In this document: piece after piece, positions 54,284 to 63,337 of the stretch | How positions within the stretch are numbered: the stretch's first letter is position 1 | Layout of the letters: each line of letters starts with the position of its first letter | Source of the DNA: Brevibacillus panacihumi W25 | Lineage (GTDB): Bacteria > Bacillota > Bacilli > Brevibacillales > Brevibacillaceae | Reading direction: 5' to 3' | Length of the DNA stretch: 64,000 bases | Assembly (NCBI RefSeq): GCF_000503775.1 | Contig: NZ_KI629785.1 | Span: 1,115,501-1,179,500 of the forward strand | The notes under the pieces: model-generated | The model's database searches: none | Seen by the model: only the letters and a program-made list of their open reading frames with translations | What the model was told of the DNA's origin: nothing | Translations under genes and position numbers: made by a program

Positions 54284-55441
54284 TTACGAGAGGACGGATG
54301 TAGGTACCAATGTGTAGCCTTCCATCAATCTTCTTGCCGTGCGGCCAATGGCGGCGCGGTTCGCCTTCCACTCCGACTCTTTCTTGTCTACCTGCACTTC
54401 AACATACAGCGTTCCGCTTGGATGCCCGATCCGCAATTGCGATTTTTTCATCGCAACAACTTGATTCGGCAATGTTCCATCAATATTGGAAGCCGCTCCA
54501 AGGGCAATCGCGCCGCTTACAGCGAGGGCTCTATGTAATGTCCCCATGGAAATGTAGCGGCAAATCATATCCGTGTCCGCCTTTTCGACCTTTATCCCAT
54601 TCTCGTTTTCATATTCCTGGGGGGGAGCAATCATCGCGATTTTCGGCAGTGCGTGTGTAGTCGGGGTTACTTGGCTTTCATCTGTAATAATCCCAATCAG
54701 CACACCTGCCTTGACGCGAATCTTCTCCAACGTATCCAGCAGCGCCTTATTCCCGTTTACGGAACTAGAAAGCTCCGTTCCGGTTGCCCCGACATCCTCC
54801 GCCTTGACAAACACAAGAATATTGGCAGCGTCGATAATCGTAACGGCGAATTCTCTGCCGTCGTCGAGCTTTACGGTATCCACAGGATTTCCGGTAGGCA
54901 GAATGTTTCCGGTAAAGGTACCGCCAGAATCCAGAAAGTTTACCATGATACGGGAAGCGGTGCCAGAGACTCCGGCGATAGAAAAGTCCCCCTCGTACTG
55001 GATTTGTCCGTCAAGTACCGGGATTTCAACCTCAATAATCTTGTTAATGTTCGTATTGTAGATTCGAACCGGAGTGATCGGCTCTTGCAGCTCTACGTAG
55101 CCTTCTTCGGCTGCGTACAAACCAACGGCGGTCGCCATGTTGCCACAGGTAACCTTGTAGTCGATCACCTTTTTTTCCAGACTTACCTGGCCAAACGTGT
55201 AGTTAATGTGCGCATCTGCCTGCGTCGCTGGTCCCACCAGAGCCAGTTTGCTGGTCAAAGGAGTACCGCCGCCAACTCCATCTATTTGATTATTTCCGGG
55301 GCTTCCGAATATTCTCAAAATCACTTGATCTCTCAAGGCCGGGTCTTTCGGCAGATCGACAGTACGTAAAATCAAGCCTTTACTGGTACCGCCGCGCATT
55401 AATGTACTGGGTACACGGTAGTTCTGTCCATAAACGTACAT
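54284..55441 (-). CDS. PrpF-family isomerase (aconitate/oxalomesaconate type)
   Basis: 385 residues of the PrpF fold (two diaminopimelate-epimerase-like halves). The N-terminal VPSTLMRGGTSKGLILR, FGSPGNNQIDGVGGGTPLTSKLAL, VTCGNMATAVG (the cysteine that acts as base) and HPSGTLYVEV match PrpF, 4-oxalomesaconate tautomerase and methylitaconate isomerase. With TctCBA in the same direction, the most economical idea is uptake and double-bond isomerisation of a tricarboxylate such as trans-aconitate. This is inference. Confidence 0.88.
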   Translation of the reverse strand: MYVYGQNYRVPSTLMRGGTSKGLILRTVDLPKDPALRDQVILRIFGSPGNNQIDGVGGGTPLTSKLALVGPATQADAHINYTFGQVSLEKKVIDYKVTCGNMATAVGLYAAEEGYVELQEPITPVRIYNTNINKIIEVEIPVLDGQIQYEGDFSIAGVSGTASRIMVNFLDSGGTFTGNILPTGNPVDTVKLDDGREFAVTIIDAANILVFVKAEDVGATGTELSSSVNGNKALLDTLEKIRVKAGVLIGIITDESQVTPTTHALPKIAMIAPPQEYENENGIKVEKADTDMICRYISMGTLHRALAVSGAIALGAASNIDGTLPNQVVAMKKSQLRIGHPSGTLYVEVQVDKKESEWKANRAAIGRTARRLMEGYTLVPTSVLS

Positions 55442-55714
55442 TTCTGTATTCTACTCCTTTCATGAAAAAGTAGGAATATATTCATAACTTCATCGTAATT
55501 GTAGTCAAATCACAGAAATAAAAAAAATACTATTTTTTTATAGAATTAAATCAATTTTTTTGATGTCTAAGGACCTGAGTGTTTTAATCGTTTCCCTAGA
55601 GGGTAAATTAGGAATAGTGATAATTTAATTTATATAGTACAATTTAAAATAATTTTTTTCTTTCATAAAACGAAAAGAACATATAATTTTTCTATTGCAA
55701 AGGAGTTGAAATTT

Positions 55715-56581
55715 TTGATTGATCGCGACTGGCAAATCCTTCATATTCTTTTTGAGGAGAAAAATATAACCAAAACAGCCGACAAGTTACGCATGTCGCA
55801 ACCGGCCTTGACCTATCGCATTCAGCAATTGGAGCAAGAGTTTGGAATCAAAATTGTCCATCGCGGAAGAAGGGGCGTTACCTTCACCCCCCAAGGGGAG
55901 CATCTGGTGAAGTATGCGCAAGAGATGATGTTGCAGCTGCGCAGAACAAAGGAGCATCTGCAAAATATGGACAGCAAGGTGCAGGGGACGCTGCGGCTCG
56001 GTGTTTCCAGCATTTTTGCCCGTTACAAGCTTCCCGCCATCCTTAAAAATTTTCATAATTTGTATCCGGATGTGGAATATAACGTGACATCCGGGTGGAG
56101 TGAAGAAGTAATCAACTCCGTCTATAAACAAAAGGTTCACATCGGCATCATTCGCGGAGATTACAACTCGCCATTCCAGCGAAAACTGATTATGGAAGAA
56201 GGCCTATGCATTGTATCCAAGGAAGAAATCGACATAGACGAATTGCCAAAAAAGCCGCGCATTTATTACAACACCGACACTTCGCTGAAAAAATTGATCG
56301 ACGATTGGTGGCAAGAACGCTATTCGGAACCTGCCTCGATCAATATGGAAGTAGACAAAATGGAAACCTGTAAAGAGATGGTGCTGAATGGCTTGGGCTA
56401 TGCCATACTGCCAAGCATTTTGCTCGATGAAAACGAAGACCTGTACGTCGCTCGTTGCACAACGAGCGACGGTCTGCCGATCATCCGCCGCACATGGATG
56501 ATTTTTCGCAACGAGTCCTTGGAAATTTCGCTTATCCAAGCTTTTGTCAATTTCTTGGAAAGCTCCTATCAGAACAAATAG
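55715..56581 (+). CDS. LysR-type regulator of the prpF-tct cluster
   Basis: 288 residues from TTG 55715, which has AAAGGAG nine bases upstream; TTG at 55706 would sit against the site. The N-terminal winged helix-turn-helix reads LHILFEEKNITKTADKLRMSQPALTYRIQQLEQEFGIKIVHRGRRGVTFTPQGE. A two-lobed inducer domain follows. Divergently oriented from the prpF-like gene across a 270-bp AT-rich region, the normal place for a LysR activator of that operon. A possible AAATTA...TAATTT inverted repeat lies at 55608-55630. Confidence 0.9.
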   Translation: MIDRDWQILHILFEEKNITKTADKLRMSQPALTYRIQQLEQEFGIKIVHRGRRGVTFTPQGEHLVKYAQEMMLQLRRTKEHLQNMDSKVQGTLRLGVSSIFARYKLPAILKNFHNLYPDVEYNVTSGWSEEVINSVYKQKVHIGIIRGDYNSPFQRKLIMEEGLCIVSKEEIDIDELPKKPRIYYNTDTSLKKLIDDWWQERYSEPASINMEVDKMETCKEMVLNGLGYAILPSILLDENEDLYVARCTTSDGLPIIRRTWMIFRNESLEISLIQAFVNFLESSYQNK

Positions 56582-56618
56582 CATGCATGCTTACGGTCAA
56601 TATCGTGAAGGACAAAAA

Positions 56619-56658
56619 AACAGCGGTTCCCAGTCTCTCTCGACCAGGAACCGCTGTT
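56619..56658. terminator. Shared terminator between LysR and racemase genes
   Basis: aacagcggttcc (56619-56630) with ggaaccgctgtt (56647-56658). A T run is good on the minus strand and weaker on the plus strand; convergent genes meet here. Confidence 0.8.
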
Positions 56659-56674
56659 ATCTTATACTCGATTT

Positions 56675-57391
56675 CTACCTGCCAGATATCGCATCTCCTT
56701 CCTCGAGCGCAGCCTCCACTGCCGCTCGGGCATGCAGCAAAGCAGTATCAAACACCGGAACCCTGCAATCCTCCTGTGAAATCAGCAAGCCGATCTCGGT
56801 GCATCCGAGAATGATCGCCTGCGCTCCTGCTTCGACCAATCGTTCGATGATCTCGATATAGCGCCGCTTCGATTCTTCCCGAACTTCCCCGACGCAAAGT
56901 TCATTGTAGATGATCTCGTGTACAACCTGTCTGTCTTCCTCATTTGGCACCAGTACATCCAGCCCATGCATATCCCTCATTCTGCCCGCGTAAAAATCCT
57001 GCTCCATGGTAAAGCGGGTAGCAAGCAAGCCGACTCGTTGCAGCCCTCTTGTTCGGATCGCCACTGCTGTCGCGTCGCCAATATGTAAAAAAGGCAAAGT
57101 GGTAGCATTCTCAATATGCGAAGCCAGCTTATGCATGGTATTGGTGCATAATACGATCAAGTCCGCCCCAGCTGCTTCCAGACTGCTGGCCGCCTGGGCC
57201 ATCCGCTCTCCTGCTTCTTCCCATCTGCCTTCTTTTTGCAAGACTTCAATCTCCGCAAAGTCGACTGAGTATAGAATGCACTTCGCCGAGTGAAGCCCGC
57301 CCAATCTGTCCCTAACCTCGCGATTGATGAACTGATAGTACATTTGTGAAGATTCCCAACTCATGCCGCCGATCATACCGATTGTTTTCAT
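56675..57391 (-). CDS. Aspartate/glutamate racemase family protein
   Basis: 238 residues: MKTIGMIGGMSWESSQMYYQFIN at the start, LIVLCTNTMHKLA with the first catalytic Cys and IILGCTEIGLLI with the second. This two-cysteine pattern is that of the aspartate-racemase/YgeA (RacX) group. Makes or removes D-amino acids, perhaps for the wall or spores; substrate not predicted. Monocistronic, convergent with the LysR gene. Confidence 0.92.
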   Translation of the reverse strand: MKTIGMIGGMSWESSQMYYQFINREVRDRLGGLHSAKCILYSVDFAEIEVLQKEGRWEEAGERMAQAASSLEAAGADLIVLCTNTMHKLASHIENATTLPFLHIGDATAVAIRTRGLQRVGLLATRFTMEQDFYAGRMRDMHGLDVLVPNEEDRQVVHEIIYNELCVGEVREESKRRYIEIIERLVEAGAQAIILGCTEIGLLISQEDCRVPVFDTALLHARAAVEAALEEGDAISGR

Positions 57392-57541
57392 TGATTCTCC
57401 TCCTGACTATTTACCTAAACTGGTTCCCTCTTATTATTTCCTGTATTATCCAGTAGAATGAATCATGATGACAACCACGATTCGATTGGCCTAGACCATC
57501 CTGTAGCAAACATTTGCTCAGATCAGAAAAGAGGGGAAATC

Positions 57542-58480
57542 ATGAGAAAAAAGGTTGTTCTGGCCGGGGGCTCCGGGTTCTTGGGAAATGCATTGGCATC
57601 TGCACTCATCCAAAGAGACTATGATGTCGTGATTTTGACCAGAGGAGGGGAACAGGTAAAAAACCAAATCCGTTACGTGCATTGGGACGGAGCCAGCATG
57701 GGCGATTGGAGCCGTGAGATAGACGGTTCCACGGCAATCGTCAACTTTACCGGAAAAAGCGTCAACTGCATTTACACGAAGAAAAACAGAGAGGAAATCA
57801 TCCGCTCCCGCATTGATTCCGTCCGCGTGTTGACGGATGCTGTCCTGCAATGCTCCCACCCTCCACAGGCTTTCATCCAGGCAGGCTCACTAGCTATTTT
57901 CGGCGATACCCGGGAAGAATGCGATGAGCAAGCGCCGCATGGGACCGGATTCTCGGTCGACGTGTGCGAGCAATGGGAGCATGCCTTCTTCTCCCGCGAG
58001 CTGCCCCATACCCGTAAAGTGCTGTTGCGCATCGGATTTGCTTTGGGCAAAAACGGCGGAGCCCTGGAACCGCTCGCCAAGCTGGCCTCGTACCACCTTG
58101 GCGGGACGGTGGGCTCGGGCAATCAGTACATCAGTTGGCTGCATATCGACGATCTGAACGCGATGTTTCTCGCATCCATCGAGGACCAACGCATGCAAGG
58201 CATTTACAATGCGACCGGTCCTGCTCCCGTGACGAATAAAGTTTTTATGCAAACCCTGCGCCGTGTCTTGAACAAAGGCTGGGCGCCGCCTACCCCTACC
58301 CCGATGGTTTGGCTGGGCGCATACTTGATCATGCGGACCGATCCGGGGTTGGCTTTGGGAGGTAGATATTGCGTGCCCAAACGATTTTTGGAGCATGGTT
58401 TTACCTTTGCCCATACCGATCTGGAGGCTGCACTTCGCGACATCTTGGTAGAAAGCCGCGCCACCAGTCACGTGGACTAG
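57542..58480 (+). CDS. TIGR01777 NAD(P)-dependent epimerase-like protein
   Basis: 312 residues from ATG 57542 (GAGGGGAAATC upstream); an in-frame ATG at 57458 lacks a site. The extended SDR fold has VVLAGGSGFLGNAL for nucleotide binding, RYVHWDGASMGDW, AIVNFTGKSVN, SRIDSVRVL, QAGSLAIFGD and ISWLHIDDLNAMF. The TIGR01777/YfcH group is widespread but of unknown reaction. The stop shares the palindrome CTAG (58477-58480) with the stop of the ABC exporter on the other strand. Confidence 0.9.
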   Translation: MRKKVVLAGGSGFLGNALASALIQRDYDVVILTRGGEQVKNQIRYVHWDGASMGDWSREIDGSTAIVNFTGKSVNCIYTKKNREEIIRSRIDSVRVLTDAVLQCSHPPQAFIQAGSLAIFGDTREECDEQAPHGTGFSVDVCEQWEHAFFSRELPHTRKVLLRIGFALGKNGGALEPLAKLASYHLGGTVGSGNQYISWLHIDDLNAMFLASIEDQRMQGIYNATGPAPVTNKVFMQTLRRVLNKGWAPPTPTPMVWLGAYLIMRTDPGLALGGRYCVPKRFLEHGFTFAHTDLEAALRDILVESRATSHVD

Positions 58481-60192
58481 CTGCTGAACTGCGCTTCATT
58501 CAATCGGCTGTAGATCCCACCTGCTGCGATCAGCTCTTGATGCTTGCCCTCTTCGGCGATGCCGTCCTTGTCGACGACGATAATGCGGTCAGCGTTTTTG
58601 ATCGTCGTCAGCCGGTGGGCGATGACCAGCGTCGTACGTCCGACCGACAGTTCAGCCAGCGATTGCTGAATCAGGGCCTCCGTCTCGGTATCCAAGGCGG
58701 AGGTCGCTTCATCCAGGATGAGGATCGGCGGATTTTTCAAAAACATGCGGGCGATGGACAATCTCTGTTTCTGACCGCCGGACAGCTTCACCCCGCGTTC
58801 GCCGATAACTGTATCCATGCCATCCGGAAGACTGCGGATAATCTCTTCCAGGGACGCCCGTCTAGCCGCCTCCCAGATCTGCTCATCCGTCGCATCCAGA
58901 TTGCCGTACGCGATATTTTCCCGGATTGTGCCGAAAAACAGAAACACATCCTGCTGCACGATGCCGATATGCTTGCGCAGCGAACTCAGCTTTATATCGC
59001 GGATGTCGATGCCATCGATGGTAATGCGCCCCGCACTCACATCGTAAAAGCGCGGCAACAAGCTGCACAGTGTAGTCTTCCCTGCACCAGAGGGACCGAC
59101 AAAGGCGACTGTTTCGCCTGCACGAATATTCAGATTGATGCCGTGTAAAATCTCCCTGCCTGTCTCATAGCAGAAGGAGACGTCTTCATACGCGATATTT
59201 CCCTTCACTGCCGGTACCTCGATTGCGTCCGGCGCATCCGTGATTTCCGGCTTGGTGTCGATAATTTCCAGATAGCGTTTGAAACCAGCGATGCCCTTGG
59301 GATAGCTCTCGATCACGGCGTTGATTTTTTCAATCGGGCGGAAGAAGATGTTGGACAACAGCAAGAAGGCCATGAACTCTCCCATTTCAATCTTGCCCTG
59401 GATGAAAAACCAGGCCCCGCAAATCATCACAAATACCGTGATCAGCCGCATCATCATGTAGCTTACTGATGCGCTTTTTGCCATGAGCTTGTAGGCCATC
59501 AGCTTGGTTTGGCGGAACTGCTGGTTGTCCGTCGCGAACAGCTTGGCTTCATGCGCTTCATTGGCAAAGGATTGCACAACGCGAATCCCCCCTACGTTGT
59601 CCTCGATCCGCGCATTGAAGTTCCCGATGTTGTCAAACAGTCTTCTGTAGGTTTTGGTCATCCGGCCGCCGAAAAAGATGATCATCCAGCCCATGACCGG
59701 GACGATGATGAACGTCAGCAAAGCCAGCTCCAGATTGATATACGCCATCAACGAGAACGAACCGATCAAGGTCATGACCGCGATGAACACATCCTCCGGG
59801 CCATGGTGCGCCAATTCGCCTATGTCGTTCAGGTCATTCGTCATCCGTCCGATCAGATGGCCTGTCTTGTTGTTGTCAAAAAAACGAAAGTCGAGCTTCT
59901 GGATATGAGCGAACAGCTTTCGCCGCATATCCGTCTCGATATTGACACCCAGCATATGGCCCCAATAGGTCACGATGTAATTCAAGGCGGTATTGAAAGC
60001 GTAGATCGCCAGCAAACCAAGACAAGCCAGTACGATCAGAGGCCAGTCCTGCCCCGGCAGCAGTTGATCGATAAACGTGCTAACAGCGATCGGAAAGGCC
60101 AATTCCAGCAATCCCGCTATAATCGCACAGCAGAAATCCAGCAAAAATAATCCCTTATACGGCTTGTAATACGCAAAAAAACGGCGCATCAT
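58477..60192 (-). CDS. ABC exporter, fused permease-ATPase
   Basis: 571 residues, half-size exporter of the MsbA/LmrA type. Six membrane helices (residues about 12-300) with the DxRxKLFAHIQKLDFRFFDNNKTGHLIGRMTND coupling segment. The ATPase follows, with GPSGAGKTT, LSGGQKQRLSIARMFL, ILILDEATSALD and AHRLTTI. Likely works as a homodimer or with a partner elsewhere. Substrate unknown. Start fits GGGAGTG ten bases upstream. Confidence 0.92.
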   Translation of the reverse strand: MMRRFFAYYKPYKGLFLLDFCCAIIAGLLELAFPIAVSTFIDQLLPGQDWPLIVLACLGLLAIYAFNTALNYIVTYWGHMLGVNIETDMRRKLFAHIQKLDFRFFDNNKTGHLIGRMTNDLNDIGELAHHGPEDVFIAVMTLIGSFSLMAYINLELALLTFIIVPVMGWMIIFFGGRMTKTYRRLFDNIGNFNARIEDNVGGIRVVQSFANEAHEAKLFATDNQQFRQTKLMAYKLMAKSASVSYMMMRLITVFVMICGAWFFIQGKIEMGEFMAFLLLSNIFFRPIEKINAVIESYPKGIAGFKRYLEIIDTKPEITDAPDAIEVPAVKGNIAYEDVSFCYETGREILHGINLNIRAGETVAFVGPSGAGKTTLCSLLPRFYDVSAGRITIDGIDIRDIKLSSLRKHIGIVQQDVFLFFGTIRENIAYGNLDATDEQIWEAARRASLEEIIRSLPDGMDTVIGERGVKLSGGQKQRLSIARMFLKNPPILILDEATSALDTETEALIQQSLAELSVGRTTLVIAHRLTTIKNADRIIVVDKDGIAEEGKHQELIAAGGIYSRLNEAQFSS

Positions 60193-60326
60193 GTTGCCAT
60201 CACTCCCTTATTCGCTCCTAGCTGCCCTCACTCTTGCGCTGCAGCTTTCAAGATGTTTGCCTCGCTTGTCTGCGGGTCCCATTCCACGCGCATCCCGAGA
60301 GATTCCGCTATGGCGCGAAGCAGCCG

Positions 60327-61868
60327 TTAGTACAACGGCATGCCATTCTTCCGCAAGTAGGCTTCCTTCACTTGTATCAACAGATCGAATTGAGGCTCGC
60401 GAGCCGCATAAATGCTCTCCAGCAAATGCTGGCTGTAACGCAAATCTTTCAGCGTAAGCAGCGGGTAGTCCGTGAGTCCGTATGTTCCGTTTACCAAATA
60501 CGCATAGTGCAGATCGCCTGTTTTTTTGTTTTCCCACGCGGGCGCGGTATCGACAACCCCCTGCCGCAGCTTTTCTGCCAACGAAAGGTACTCTTCATTG
60601 GCGGTCGTTTTGTACAGTTCATAGAGAAAGTTCATTTCCGCGAGCTGATGATTCAAGGATACATGGGTTTTCGTCTTCGGATTGGCTTCATGCGCGTAGT
60701 CTGCTACCAGATACCCTCCATTTTTCGTTACGAAATGCTTGGTCATGGCATGCTTGCTGAAATACTCGGCGTATCTCTCCACACTGGCCAACAGCAACGG
60801 ATCCTGGTACTTTTTGTAGCCATTCAGTAAAAACATCGCGGTATCGGTGTTAAACCGCGTATCAAAAAAATACCGATCGATGCCGTATTCCTTCGACAGC
60901 CACGTCGATTTGGGAGAAGTAAACCAGTACCCGTGGCTGTTCTGCCATGACAGGGGAGCATAGAGCGATACGAGCGCAAAATCCTCGAAAAACGCACTTC
61001 CTGATGTCCGCAAAAACTTTTCCCCGACTGCATTATAGGGATTCAGCCAAAAGCTTATCTGGGAGCTGGGAGAATAGGTAGAAGGCGTTGGCAGGAGCAA
61101 TCCTTCCCTTGTCCACTTTCGGACTCGATAAAAATCCCCCATTCGCAGATCGACCATCTCTGGTGTAGACCACGAAATCAACGGCTTCGTCCCCACAAAA
61201 CCCCATGCCTCCGAGATCGTTCCAGGCACTGGTGACAAGGCAAGCTCCATCCCCGCCGGTGTCAGATGGATCCCTTTTGCGAGGTCATAGCGCTCTTTGC
61301 GGACTTCATTCGGCTGCTTCTCGTAGACGTCCACATACCCGAGAATCAAGGAGCGTGAAGAATCGTCGGCAAAAACGGGTTCCTTGTGCAGCGTCGTATG
61401 TAATTGCGCTTCTTGTGGTTCAGACCAGGTGGAAGTCTGGTAATGGAGTGATTTTGGATCAGGATAGACTATCGTCCGATAAGAAAAGGCCTCCAGTGAA
61501 AAGGGCAAGGTCACGACAACCGGCTCACCTTTGGACAGAGATTCGTAGCGGAGAAAGTAATAAAATGTTCCGCTCGGCAGTGTGGATGTTGTAATCGAAA
61601 GCGACCCGATTTTCGTGGATTGCCGATACAGCGTCCAGGCGGTTTTCACTTCCGAAAAAGGTGAATAAGCGTGGGTTGTCGTGAAATCTTCCACAACCGT
61701 AACAGATGGCGGAAATATGGGCCGCCACGCCGATTCTTGCTGTACACTCTCTGTCGAATTGGCGAGTACGGGATTGGCCTCTTCCCGAAAAGGGACAGCC
61801 AGCAGCAGCGCCATCATCGTGATGCGCAACCATTTCCTTTCATAAAACCTCTTTTTCTTTCCTCTCAC
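60327..61868 (-). CDS. Large secreted protein of unknown function
   Basis: 513 residues. N-terminal RKWLRITMMALLLAVPF signal-like helix, possibly followed by cleavage or kept as an anchor. The first half is beta-rich (VTVVEDFTTTHAYSPFS, TFYYFLRYESLSKGEP). The second half looks helical in a repeated pattern (FDTRFNTDTAMFLLNGYKKYQDPLLLASVERYAEYF, HQLAEMNFLYELYKTTANEEYLSLAEKLRQGVVD). That half resembles the alpha/alpha barrel of polysaccharide-acting enzymes such as C5-epimerases or six-hairpin glycosidases. I cannot assign a reaction. Stands alone, 134 bp upstream of the ABC exporter on the same strand. Confidence 0.7.
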   Translation of the reverse strand: MRGKKKRFYERKWLRITMMALLLAVPFREEANPVLANSTESVQQESAWRPIFPPSVTVVEDFTTTHAYSPFSEVKTAWTLYRQSTKIGSLSITTSTLPSGTFYYFLRYESLSKGEPVVVTLPFSLEAFSYRTIVYPDPKSLHYQTSTWSEPQEAQLHTTLHKEPVFADDSSRSLILGYVDVYEKQPNEVRKERYDLAKGIHLTPAGMELALSPVPGTISEAWGFVGTKPLISWSTPEMVDLRMGDFYRVRKWTREGLLLPTPSTYSPSSQISFWLNPYNAVGEKFLRTSGSAFFEDFALVSLYAPLSWQNSHGYWFTSPKSTWLSKEYGIDRYFFDTRFNTDTAMFLLNGYKKYQDPLLLASVERYAEYFSKHAMTKHFVTKNGGYLVADYAHEANPKTKTHVSLNHQLAEMNFLYELYKTTANEEYLSLAEKLRQGVVDTAPAWENKKTGDLHYAYLVNGTYGLTDYPLLTLKDLRYSQHLLESIYAAREPQFDLLIQVKEAYLRKNGMPLY

Positions 61869-62044
61869 GCAGTTCTCTCCTCTAAAACGGTCAGAATCGT
61901 AGCTGTATTTTGCAAAAACGGAAAAGATGATCCATTATACCATCTTTCACCAATTGTTAGCGAGATGAGGCGCGACTATCTCCCCATTAACAAAACCTTA
62001 CATTTTTGATACTCTGAAGGAAAGGAGTAGAAGGAGGGAAAGCG

Positions 62045-62230
62045 ATGCCTTTGTGGGTATTCCTCGCTCTTGTCATCGGCGGAATTCTGCTTTTCGGCAT
62101 GATCTACGACCTGTACACGCGCCGCTCCAAAAAACGGCCACCGTCGCATCACATGAAATACGATCAGGTGTATGCGGAGCAGATGCTGCAGGATACCCGG
62201 GATCGGGTGAATGATGTGAAGAATTGGTAA
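62045..62230 (+). CDS. Small single-pass membrane protein
   Basis: 61 residues, with GGAGGGAAAGCG before the ATG. One helix (PLWVFLALVIGGILLFGMIYDLYT), then a basic RRSKKR, then a soluble tail YDQVYAEQMLQDTRDRVND. By the positive-inside rule the tail is cytoplasmic. No family name. Followed by its own terminator. Confidence 0.75.
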   Translation: MPLWVFLALVIGGILLFGMIYDLYTRRSKKRPPSHHMKYDQVYAEQMLQDTRDRVNDVKNW

Positions 62231-62259
62231 TCTGATCAGAACTTGCTGTCATGCATGCA

Positions 62260-62293
62260 AACGGCTGCCCGCTACTAACGCTGGGCAGCCGTT
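62260..62293 (+). terminator. Terminator after the small membrane protein
   Basis: aacggctgccc (62260-62270) with gggcagccgtt (62283-62293), then CTTTTCGCTTT on the plus strand; partly usable for the convergent gene. Confidence 0.85.
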
Positions 62294-62318
62294 CTTTTCG
62301 CTTTGCGGCTCGGTATGT

Positions 62319-62561
62319 CTAGGAGAAAATAGCCTGCTGTGCCTTGTGCTCATCCTCCCGTTTCACGTAGATGTCGTATTGGACGTGGTCCTCGAGAGGA
62401 AAAAATTCACGGTTGTGCCTGCCCCAATCGCTGTGGGTACGGGTACGAAACGATACACCCGCCCCCTCAAGACGATACGCTACACGAAAGTACGCTTCGC
62501 TCCCCATCGCCGTGTAGACCAGACATTTATAAGGAGAGAAAAGGCGATCAAACAGGTTCAT
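62319..62561 (-). CDS. Small conserved-looking protein
   Basis: 80 residues from ATG 62561 (GGGAGG eight bases upstream; the open frame to 62585 overlaps the neighbour). Contains LFDRLFSPYKCLVYTAMGSEAYFRVAYRLEGAGV and YDIYVKREDEHKAQQAI, the shape of a small ferredoxin-like fold as in DUF2007-type putative signal-transducing proteins. Function unknown. It starts 13 bases beyond the stop of the PIG-L gene, so probably cotranscribed. Confidence 0.7.
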   Translation of the reverse strand: MNLFDRLFSPYKCLVYTAMGSEAYFRVAYRLEGAGVSFRTRTHSDWGRHNREFFPLEDHVQYDIYVKREDEHKAQQAIFS

Positions 62562-62574
62562 CCCTAAGACCTCC

Positions 62575-63318
62575 CTAAAAGTCAATCACTGGAATGCTGG
62601 CTGGCCTTTTGGGAACGACAGGCTGCCCTGCTGTTCGGACGAGCGTGTAATACTCGTAGCTCCCAATGACGCTGTAATCGCCCTCGATGACACCCGGATA
62701 GGCCCGGTTGACGGAATATTCCTGACTGAGATGAGCGCGCAACGCTTCCCCTTTTTGCTGGCGAAAACGCGTGATGTCCACCTTCCCCGTGATCGGGACA
62801 GCAGGCTTCGGCCCTTTATCCGGACAATGATCGTAATAATGGGGAATAGATACGTAGTAGAGATCGGGCAGTTCGTCTGCGCCCAAAGCCTGCTCGGCCC
62901 GCTCCACCGCCAGCGTGACTGCATGGCAGGTGGCGATATGATCGGGGTGGCCCGTCACACCGTCCGGGGGAAAAGTAATGACGACGCCAGGCTTCCAGTC
63001 GAGGATTACCTCCAAGATCTTCTGCGTCAGCTCTTCCTCATCAACCTCCGCCAGTGTGCCATCCGGATAGCGCAGCATCTCCAGCCTGGTAATCCCCAGC
63101 ACCTTGGCCGCGGCGGCCAGCTCCTGCTCACGATGACGCGCCAACTTCTGGCGGCAGGTAATATCATATGCCCCCGAACGCCCCTTGCAGCCTGACGTGA
63201 TGCAGACCAGGCAGGTCTTTTGCCCGCGCTCCCCGCATAACGCGATCGTTCCGCCGCAAGCAAAGGATTCATCGTCAGGATGCGGAAACACCATCATTAC
63301 TTTTTTCAAAGCAGACAT
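62575..63318 (-). CDS. PIG-L (LmbE) family zinc deacetylase
   Basis: 247 residues from ATG 63318 (GAGAGGTG upstream; GTG 63327 is the alternative). The metal motif is PHPDDE at about 12-17 with the second His in GHPDHIATCHAV; YPDGTL and ITSGCKGRSG are typical. PIG-L enzymes remove acetyl groups from GlcNAc-containing compounds. The BshB branch makes bacillithiol, the FosB cosubstrate, but this protein is longer than the usual BshB (about 220-235) and the bshA/bshC genes are not visible. It could be BshB2 or a general relative. Confidence 0.82.
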   Translation of the reverse strand: MSALKKVMMVFPHPDDESFACGGTIALCGERGQKTCLVCITSGCKGRSGAYDITCRQKLARHREQELAAAAKVLGITRLEMLRYPDGTLAEVDEEELTQKILEVILDWKPGVVITFPPDGVTGHPDHIATCHAVTLAVERAEQALGADELPDLYYVSIPHYYDHCPDKGPKPAVPITGKVDITRFRQQKGEALRAHLSQEYSVNRAYPGVIEGDYSVIGSYEYYTLVRTAGQPVVPKRPASIPVIDF

Positions 63319-63337
63319 CTTTAGCACCTCTCACCTG

